Shown here piece after piece: positions 1 to 4,510 of a stretch of DNA of 9,008 nt (position 1 is the stretch's first letter; each line of letters starts with the position of its first letter). The stretch covers positions 1-9,008 of the forward strand of contig DASTGO010000121.1 in assembly GCA_035719045.1 (NCBI GenBank), given 5' to 3'. The stretch is from DASTGO01 sp035719045 (GTDB lineage Bacteria > Actinomycetota > Actinomycetes > Actinomycetales > Kineosporiaceae). The position numbers were made by a program, and so were the translations under genes. A model generated the notes under the pieces. That model did not search any database. It was not told the origin of the DNA and saw nothing but the letters and a program-made list of their open reading frames with translations.

Positions 1-221
1 GCCCCCCGCCGGTCTGATCACAACACCATCCGGACCGGTCCGAGCCAGGGCGGGCGAGATCCTCCACACCGGGTGCGGTCAGGTACGTCGCAGGTACGGC
101 TGGACCCGTTCCGGCTGGGCACGGTGGCGCACCGTGCCCGCTTTTCGGGAGCGATGTGCCACCGTGCCCGCGACGTGACCGGGCCAGAGGCGTGACCGGG
201 CCCGAGGCGTGACCGGGGCGG
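1..221. other. Left-edge intergenic region with no supported gene
   Basis: I see no convincing coding sequence here. The region holds a 12-bp perfect palindrome CGGACCGGTCCG at 31-42, an 11-bp spaced direct repeat of CAGGTACG at 80-87 and 91-98, a strong hairpin at 117-139 with a third copy of its arm at 159-170, and a 17-bp tandem repeat running into the stop codon of the next gene. A minus-strand GTG at 21-19 opens seven codons toward the left edge. It could be the start of a gene outside the window, with purF a plausible neighbour from actinobacterial gene order, but seven codons identify nothing. Confidence 0.6.
117..170 (-). terminator. Hairpin with a duplicated 3' arm downstream of the SCP-like gene
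   Basis: GGGCACGGTG (117-126) pairs perfectly with CACCGTGCCC (130-139) across a three-base GCG loop. A second copy of the right arm, CCACCGTGCCC (159-169), can pair with 117-127 instead, giving an alternative 11-bp stem. A smaller CCCG/CGGG stem around TTTT lies between them (137-149). The position, about 50-100 nt past the stop of the leftward SCP-like gene, fits a factor-independent terminator of the tract-less kind common in actinomycetes. There is no U-run on either strand. Termination is inferred, not shown. Confidence 0.5.
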
Positions 222-224
222 TCA
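174..224. repeat. 17-bp tandem repeat, 3 copies, overlapping a stop codon
   Basis: CGTGACCGGG recurs at 174, 191 and 208 with an exact 17-bp period. The first two full units are CGTGACCGGGCCAGAGG and CGTGACCGGGCCCGAGG. The third diverges after CGTGACCGGGG and ends in TCA, which is the complement of the TGA stop of the leftward SCP-like gene. The repeat therefore begins inside the last codon of that gene and extends into its 3' untranslated region. Confidence 0.75.
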
Positions 225-593
225 GGCCGGCAGCAGCGGGAGCAGCGCGGACAGGTCGGCCCGTTCCCCGCTGGCCCGGACGGCACCGTCGGCGACCGCG
301 CCCGCCCAGTCCAGGCGTCCCGTGGCCAGGGCCAGCCAGGTGACGGGGTCGGTCTCGACGACGTTGGGCGGCGTGCCGCGGGTGTGCCGGGGTCCTTCCA
401 GGCACTGGACGGCAGCGAAGGGCGGCACCCGGACCTCCGTGGTCCCGCCGGGAGCGCGGGCGGCCAACTCCTCCAGGGACCAGCGGACCGCGGTGGCCAG
501 GACCTCCCGGGGGACGGGTCCGGGGTGGGTCCGCGCCCAGGCGGTCACCGCGGCCCGGCCGTCCTGGGCGTCGATGCGTCGGCGGGGTGGCAC
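222..593 (-). CDS. Sterol carrier family (SCP-like) small protein
   Basis: This is a 123-residue protein. I recognise it as the small actinobacterial 'sterol carrier family protein' often encoded near purF/purL. Typical family stretches are RRRID near the N-terminus, TAVRWSLEELAARAPG, VRVPPFAAVQCLEGPRHTRG, TPPNVVETDPVTWLALATG and a C-terminal ADLSALLPLL. It has no signal peptide or membrane segment, so it is probably cytoplasmic. Its biochemical role is not established; the sterol-carrier name reflects distant similarity. I chose GTG at 593 because GGGGGAGG (603-610) lies 9 nt upstream and the product then starts PPRRRID as family members do. Upstream in-frame starts at 635 (GTG) and 632 (ATG) also have a possible Shine-Dalgarno, GAGGTGG (643-649), and would add 13-14 residues. 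It diverges from the lacI-family gene. Confidence 0.85.
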   Translation of the reverse strand: MPPRRRIDAQDGRAAVTAWARTHPGPVPREVLATAVRWSLEELAARAPGGTTEVRVPPFAAVQCLEGPRHTRGTPPNVVETDPVTWLALATGRLDWAGAVADGAVRASGERADLSALLPLLPA

Positions 594-693
594 AGGGGCG
601 ATCCTCCCCCGGCCCGGCACCGCGATGCACATCACCCGGAGGCCACCTCACCCTGCACGGCACATCCGCGGACCTGTTCCTCTTGGCCTGCGG

Positions 694-707
694 TGACGGG
701 ACCGTCA
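694..707. promoter_or_regulatory. Candidate operator for the LacI-family regulator
   Basis: TGACGGGACCGTCA is a perfect inverted repeat (TGACGG, 2-bp centre, CCGTCA). Its length and symmetry suit a LacI-family dimer, and it lies 63 bp upstream of the repressor start, where autoregulatory operators commonly sit. The centre is GA rather than the CG step seen in many LacI/PurR operators, which lowers confidence. A second palindrome at 719-729 is an alternative. Confidence 0.35.
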
Positions 708-755
708 GGATGCGACGCGACGACTCGTCACGGACCGGGACCGGCCCGTCGGGCA

Positions 756-764
756 GGAGGAGGG
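756..764 (+). promoter_or_regulatory. Ribosome binding site deciding the LacI-family start
   Basis: GGAGGAGGG lies 6 nt before the GTG at 771. It is one of the strongest Shine-Dalgarno matches in the window and settles the start against the much longer open frame that extends upstream to 384. Confidence 0.85.
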
Positions 765-770
765 TCTGCA

Positions 771-1832
771 GTGACCACCATCGGGACTGGCGCCCCGACA
801 CCACGGCGGATCCAGGCGGTCCGCCGGCCGACGATGCGTGATGTGGCGGCCCGGGCCGGGGTGAGCCTGAAGACGGTGTCACGGGTGGTCAACGCCGAGG
901 CCGGGGTGTCCGCGAGCCTGGCGGAGCGGGTCCGGCGCGCCGTCGAGGAGCTCGACTTCCGGCCGAACGCCGGGGCGAGCAGCCTGCGCCGGGCCGACGG
1001 CAAGACCGCTACCGTCGGCCTGCTGCTGGAGGACGTGGCCAACCCGTTCTCCTCGGCCCTGCACCGGGCCGTCGAGGATGTGGCCGTCCCCCGCGGGGTG
1101 ATGGTGTTCTCCGCCAGCCTCGACGAGGACCCCGACCGGGAGCGGGAGCTGACCCGGGCGTTCGTGGGGCGGCGTGCGGACGGGCTGATCCTCGTCCCGG
1201 CCAGCGAGGACCAGGGCTACCTGGCCAGCGAGCTGCGGGCCGGGACGGCGATCGTCTGCGTGGACCGGGAGTGCCACGGCCTGCCGGTGGACTCCGTGGT
1301 CACCACCAACACGGCCGGGGCCGCCGAGGGGGTGCGGCATCTGCTCGCGTTCGGGCACCACCGGATCGGCTACCTCGGCGATCTGCGGGCCATCCGCACG
1401 GCCCGGCAGCGGTTCGAGGGCTACGTGCAGGCCCTGGAGTCCGCAGGCGTCCCGATCGACCCGGCACTGGTGGTGCACGACCTGCGCGACGCCTCGGCCG
1501 CCGACGGTGCAGCCAGCGCCCTGCTGACCCGGCCGGACCCGCCCACCGCACTGTTCACCGCGCAGAACCTGGTCACGATCGGGGCCCTGCGCGCCCTGCG
1601 CCGGCTCGGCCGGGAGGACCGGGTCGCCCTGGTCGGCTTCGACGACTTCCCCCTGGCAGAGCTGCTGCGCCCGGGAATCACCGTGGTCGCCCAGGACCCG
1701 GCGACGATCGGCCGGACCGCGGCCACCGTGCTGTTCGAGCGGCTGGCCGGGGACCGCACTCCGCCGCGGGTGCACGTGGTGCCGACCACGCTGATCCGTC
1801 GCGGCTCCGGGGAGATCCCGGCGCCGGCGTGA
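771..1832 (+). CDS. LacI-family transcriptional regulator
   Basis: This is a 353-residue repressor of the LacI/GalR family. Residues 21-41 form the helix-turn-helix (TMRDVAARAGVSLKTVSRVVN), followed by RVRRAVEELDFRPNAGASSLR, where residues 65-73 are the hinge that inserts into the operator minor groove. Residues about 80-345 form the periplasmic-binding-protein-like effector domain, starting VGLLLEDVANPF and including the family motif VGFDDF at 288-293, whose aspartates usually contact the sugar. The length is normal for the family. A strong Shine-Dalgarno fixes the GTG start; Met22 has no such site. The effector is unknown and is usually a sugar or related metabolite, while PurR shows that purines are also possible. 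No sugar transport or catabolic gene adjoins it, so its target may be itself, the divergent SCP-like gene, or something distant. Its 3' end faces the GGDEF gene. Confidence 0.95.
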   Translation: MTTIGTGAPTPRRIQAVRRPTMRDVAARAGVSLKTVSRVVNAEAGVSASLAERVRRAVEELDFRPNAGASSLRRADGKTATVGLLLEDVANPFSSALHRAVEDVAVPRGVMVFSASLDEDPDRERELTRAFVGRRADGLILVPASEDQGYLASELRAGTAIVCVDRECHGLPVDSVVTTNTAGAAEGVRHLLAFGHHRIGYLGDLRAIRTARQRFEGYVQALESAGVPIDPALVVHDLRDASAADGAASALLTRPDPPTALFTAQNLVTIGALRALRRLGREDRVALVGFDDFPLAELLRPGITVVAQDPATIGRTAATVLFERLAGDRTPPRVHVVPTTLIRRGSGEIPAPA

Positions 1833-1837
1833 CCGGT

Positions 1838-1869
1838 CCCACGGCCGGGGAGCCCGCGCCGGCCGTGGG
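1838..1869 (+). terminator. Terminator hairpin of the LacI-family gene
   Basis: CCCACGGCCGG (1838-1848) and CCGGCCGTGGG (1859-1869) form a perfect 11-bp stem with a 10-nt loop, starting 6 nt after the TGA stop. No T-run follows, as is common in high-GC actinomycetes. Confidence 0.75.
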
Positions 1870-1875
1870 GGGTGA

Positions 1876-1898
1876 CGCCCCGGCCCGTTCCCGGGGCG
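1876..1898 (-). terminator. Terminator hairpin of the GGDEF gene
   Basis: CGCCCCGG (1876-1883) pairs with CCGGGGCG (1891-1898) across a 7-nt loop. It lies 15 nt past the stop of the leftward GGDEF gene. With the adjacent 1838-1869 stem it forms a back-to-back terminator pair between two convergent genes. Confidence 0.65.
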
Positions 1899-1902
1899 CT
1901 GT

Positions 1903-1924
1903 TCAGTGCCGGCTCAGTGCCGGC
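1903..1924. repeat. 11-bp direct duplication at the GGDEF stop codon
   Basis: TCAGTGCCGGC occurs twice back to back (1903-1913 and 1914-1924). The right copy holds the last codons and TGA stop (1914-1916) of the leftward GGDEF gene. The left copy lies just downstream and repeats the TGA in another frame. It looks like a slippage duplication of the gene's last 11 bases. Confidence 0.8.
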
Positions 1925-3590
1925 GCTCCCGGTCCCGGCGGCCGTACTGGTGCAGGAGGTCGTCGTCGTCCTCCGGGGCGTGCAACCGGACCCCGCCACC
2001 GGCCCGCTTGGCGGCGTACATGGCGACGTCGGCGCGGCGCATCAGCTCGCCGCGGCTGGCGGCCTGGGCCGGGAAGACCGCCACCCCCAGGCTGGCCCCG
2101 ATGGTCAGCGTCTCCCCTGCCACGATGATCGGCCGGTGCAGGGTGGCCAGCATCCGCTCCGCGATCACGATGGCGGACTGCGGTTGCGGGTCGGGGCCGG
2201 AACCGGGCAGATCGGCGCAGACGGCGAACTCGTCCCCGCCGAGCCGGGCCAGCAGGGCGTCCTCCGGCAGCCCGGACTCCAGCCTGCGGGCCACCGCGAA
2301 CAGCAGCTCGTCGCCGACGGCATGTCCGAGGGTGTCGTTGACCTCCTTGAACTTGTCCAGGTCCACGAGCACGACGGCGAACGGGTGCCGCCGGTCCAGC
2401 CGGTCCTCCACCTGGCGGTAGAAGGCGCGCCGGTTCGCCAGGGCGGTGAGGTCGTCGGTGGCGGCCAGCCGCTCGGTCTCCGACAGGGCCTGGACCTGGA
2501 TGTAGGCGTCGGCCAGCCGCAGCAGCGCCACCGCGGCGGACGCCGTCGCCAGCCCGATCCCGAGCGTGGACAGCGGCCAGCGGGTCCCGATCACCAGCAG
2601 GCTGATCGCCACGGAGGCCGACACCAGGGGCACCACGAGGACTCCGGCCCCCCAGGTCCGGCTGGTCCGCCGGGACCGGGGGCCCGCGGCGGCGCCCAGG
2701 CTGACCAGGCACACCCCGACCACCCAGGTCCCGTCGAGCACCGTGCCGTACTGCCAGGCGCCCAGGGCGTTCTCGATCGCGAAGGCGCTGTCGGCCAGGG
2801 CGTAGATGACGATGGCCAGGATCAGCCAGCCGGACATCCGTTCCGGCCTGGCCCCGGACAGCGCGACCGCCCCGACGGTGATCGTGAGCACGGTCAGGTC
2901 GCAGATCGGGAAGGCCAGGACGAGCACGGGGTTGACCCGGCCGATCTCCGCGGCCTGGATCGCCGGCGGCAGCACGAAGGCGGTGAACGCGGCCCAGATC
3001 GCCAGCGCCGCGACCAGGGAGTCGAGGACGGCGCCCCGGGTGAACGCGGTCCACCGGCCGCGGTGGATCTGCACGATCGCGACGAAGGCGCACGGATAGG
3101 CCGGCAGCATGACGGCGATCGAGGCGACCGCCAGGGCGGTGGCCGGCTGGGGACCGGTGTGGGCGTTGGAGAGCAGGTTGCCCAGGAACATCGCCAGCGG
3201 CCACCCGGCCAGCGGCAGGCGCCAGGACCGGTGCCGGGGGTCGGCCCGGATCATCGCCAGGTGGTAGGCGCAGGCCAGGCCGAGGGTGAGGTTCTGCAGC
3301 CCGAAGTCCCGCCAGAGCCGGAAGGTGTGCGGGAACACCGCCAGTGCGCCCAGGTAGGTGTACAGGGCGAGCAGGGCCCAGATCCTCAGCGCACCGGCCA
3401 GCGACCGGTCGCCCCGCTGCGGGCGGCCCGGTGCACCGGTGACCTGATCCGTGGCCACGTCATCGGGTCGGCCCGCCGACCGGGTGACTTGAGGCGCCGG
3501 GAGGGTTGCCCGCGGCGACGGCGGCCGCTGGCACGACACCGACGGTCCCGGGGGCCGGTCGGCCTGGGAACTCGTTCCGCGTCGGCTCAC
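1914..3590 (-). CDS. Multi-pass membrane diguanylate cyclase (GGDEF domain)
   Basis: This is a 558-residue protein expected to make c-di-GMP from two GTP at the inner face of the membrane. Residues 1-62 are Pro/Arg/Ser-rich and probably disordered. About 66-358 holds roughly nine to ten hydrophobic helices with no sensor family I recognise. 359-378 is a short signalling helix (LRLADAYIQVQALSETERLA). About 379-535 is the GGDEF domain, with DDLTALANRRAF, VLVDLDKFKEVNDTLGHAVGD (metal Asp410), intact GGDEF at 451-455, and a C-terminal RADVAMYAAKRAG. The RxxD inhibitory site is absent: the aligned residues are PEDA. There is no EAL or HD-GYP domain. The GTG at 3590 lacks a clear Shine-Dalgarno. 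GTG at 3458 (residue 45) would drop most of the disordered tail and is a real alternative. It is divergent from the PilZ gene and convergent with the LacI-family gene. Confidence 0.93.
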   Translation of the reverse strand: MSRRGTSSQADRPPGPSVSCQRPPSPRATLPAPQVTRSAGRPDDVATDQVTGAPGRPQRGDRSLAGALRIWALLALYTYLGALAVFPHTFRLWRDFGLQNLTLGLACAYHLAMIRADPRHRSWRLPLAGWPLAMFLGNLLSNAHTGPQPATALAVASIAVMLPAYPCAFVAIVQIHRGRWTAFTRGAVLDSLVAALAIWAAFTAFVLPPAIQAAEIGRVNPVLVLAFPICDLTVLTITVGAVALSGARPERMSGWLILAIVIYALADSAFAIENALGAWQYGTVLDGTWVVGVCLVSLGAAAGPRSRRTSRTWGAGVLVVPLVSASVAISLLVIGTRWPLSTLGIGLATASAAVALLRLADAYIQVQALSETERLAATDDLTALANRRAFYRQVEDRLDRRHPFAVVLVDLDKFKEVNDTLGHAVGDELLFAVARRLESGLPEDALLARLGGDEFAVCADLPGSGPDPQPQSAIVIAERMLATLHRPIIVAGETLTIGASLGVAVFPAQAASRGELMRRADVAMYAAKRAGGGVRLHAPEDDDDLLHQYGRRDRERRH

Positions 3591-3707
3591 CCCAAGATCA
3601 ATATCACACTGATTGTCGCTTGTATGCCACTATGGGTGACTTGCTCGGGGCTGGGTTGAGTGCCCGGCGAAGCGCGTCACGACGCCCGGGCGGGGCGGGA
3701 GGCGATG
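3591..3707. promoter_or_regulatory. Divergent intergenic region with an AT-rich island between the cyclase and PilZ genes
   Basis: About 45 bp (3594-3639) are far richer in A/T than anything else in the window. This suggests a promoter and open-complex region serving both genes. On the minus strand, GATATT (complement of 3600-3605) matches four of six bases of a -10 box and ends 9 nt before the GTG at 3590, which would allow a nearly leaderless cyclase mRNA. I found no good -35 for either direction. ATCA-CAC-TGAT (3603-3613) is a small inverted repeat. GGGAGG (3697-3702) is the PilZ ribosome binding site. Confidence 0.45.
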
Positions 3708-4334
3708 GTGTCGGCAACCGGTCCGGACCTGGCGTCCGGAGATGAGATCAGCCTGCTCCCCGTCACCGGCGGGCGGCTCATGCGCGGGACGGTGGTCGAG
3801 ATCATGGCCGCCGTCGACGGGGCGGCGGTGCGCGTCGAACTGCTGCCGCGGGCGGGCAGTTGGATGCACGGCGTGCGGACCTGGGTGATCCGCGGGCCCG
3901 GCGACCGGGGGACGATGGCCGTCTACGAGGGCCGGCTGCGGGTGCAGGGCACGAGCCGGTGGCCGGAACTGGTGGAGCTGAACCTTCTGGCCGACGAGTC
4001 CCGGCGAGCCGCCCTGCGGGCCGCCGCCCGGCATCCCATGCTGCTGGTCCGCCCGGGCAAGGTATCCAGGGCCACGGAGAGCCTGGACCTGTCCTCCACC
4101 GGCTGCCGGGTCACCGTCCCGGACGGGCAGGAACTGGCGGCAGGGCAGGTGGTCCAGGTCGCCGTGGACCTCGACGCGGGCAGTTCGGTCTGGGCCGAGG
4201 CCCAGGTGGTGTGGTCCGACGGGGACACCCGGACGGCCGCCCTGCGCTTCACCCGGGTCGACCCGGCCGACCAGGAGCGCCTGGACCGCGGCGTGCTGGC
4301 GGCCCTGGCCACCCGCTCCCCCCGCGGCAGCTGA
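3708..4334 (+). CDS. PilZ-domain c-di-GMP receptor protein
   Basis: This is a 208-residue soluble protein. The N-terminal ~95 residues are beta-rich (GRLMRGTVVEIMAAVDGAAVRVELLP), resembling the YcgR-type domain that precedes PilZ. The C-terminal ~105 residues carry the PilZ c-di-GMP signature: RAAAR at 104-108 (RxxxR) and DLSSTG at 127-132 (DxSxxG). All motif residues are present, so it should bind c-di-GMP. The output is not evident; related proteins act on motility, envelope or polysaccharide functions. I chose GTG 3708 because GGGAGG (3697-3702) lies 5 nt upstream. ATG 3705 is too close to that site, and GTG 3660 would add 16 residues without a clear Shine-Dalgarno. It is divergent from the diguanylate cyclase, supporting a maker/reader pair, and convergent with purL. 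Confidence 0.9.
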   Translation: MSATGPDLASGDEISLLPVTGGRLMRGTVVEIMAAVDGAAVRVELLPRAGSWMHGVRTWVIRGPGDRGTMAVYEGRLRVQGTSRWPELVELNLLADESRRAALRAAARHPMLLVRPGKVSRATESLDLSSTGCRVTVPDGQELAAGQVVQVAVDLDAGSSVWAEAQVVWSDGDTRTAALRFTRVDPADQERLDRGVLAALATRSPRGS

Positions 4335-4340
4335 CCGTTC

Positions 4341-4362
4341 CCGGCCGGGTACGCCCGGCCGG
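4341..4362 (+). terminator. Perfect hairpin after the PilZ gene
   Basis: CCGGCCGGG (4341-4349) pairs with CCCGGCCGG (4354-4362) around a TACG tetraloop, starting 6 nt after the PilZ stop. It reads equally well on the minus strand, so it may also end purL transcripts that have crossed the adjacent repeat array. No T-run follows. Confidence 0.7.
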
Positions 4363-4504
4363 TACACCCACGACGCCCGGTACACCCGATCCGCCCGGTA
4401 CACCCGATCCGGCCGGTACACCCGATCCGCCCGGTACACCCGATCCGGCCGGTACACCCGATCCGGCCGGTACACCCGATCCGGCCGGTACACCCGATCC
4501 GGCT
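4361..4504. repeat. 18-bp tandem repeat array, 8 units
   Basis: Units start at 4361, 4379, 4397, 4415, 4433, 4451, 4469 and 4487. The consensus is GGTACACCCGATCCGGCC. Unit 1 differs in the middle (ACGAC for GATCC), units 2 and 4 end CGCCC, and the last ends GGCT. The junctions form the self-complementary octamer CCGGCCGG, so a single strand can fold into repeated small hairpins with 10-nt loops. The array fills almost all of the gap between the convergent PilZ and purL stops and ends 6 nt from the purL TAG, so it lies in the purL 3' UTR. There are no spacers of unique sequence, so it is not a CRISPR array. The 18-bp period keeps frames open on both strands, which creates spurious open frames through it. 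Confidence 0.92.
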
Positions 4505-4510
4505 CTGCCC

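Larger units (their letters stand above)
594..770. promoter_or_regulatory. Divergent promoter region between the SCP-like and LacI-family genes
   Basis: These 177 bp separate two divergent starts, so they must hold both promoters unless one is further away. I could not pick a convincing -35/-10 pair on either strand. The region holds a perfect 14-bp inverted repeat (694-707), an 11-bp palindrome GACGA-C-TCGTC (719-729) and the strong Shine-Dalgarno sites of both genes. Confidence 0.5.

Noticed and set aside
1..21. Start of purF at the left edge on the minus strand
   Set aside because: A GTG at 21 opens only seven codons with a weak ribosome site. Gene order makes purF plausible, but the residues do not identify it.
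384..770. Upstream extension of the LacI-family open frame (129 codons)
   Set aside because: It overlaps the divergent SCP-like gene, has no family similarity, and the strong GGAGGAGGG site at 756-764 places the start at 771.
3601..3616. CRP-type operator in the AT-rich island
   Set aside because: Only one TGTGA-like half-site is visible (minus strand); the second half is missing.
1872..3659. 595-codon forward open frame opposite the GGDEF gene
   Set aside because: Its translation is a Gly/Gln/Arg/Pro-rich shadow with no motifs. The minus strand here encodes a clear membrane protein and GGDEF domain.
4361..4504. CRISPR array
   Set aside because: The units are 18 bp and directly adjoin each other without unique spacers, and no cas gene is present.
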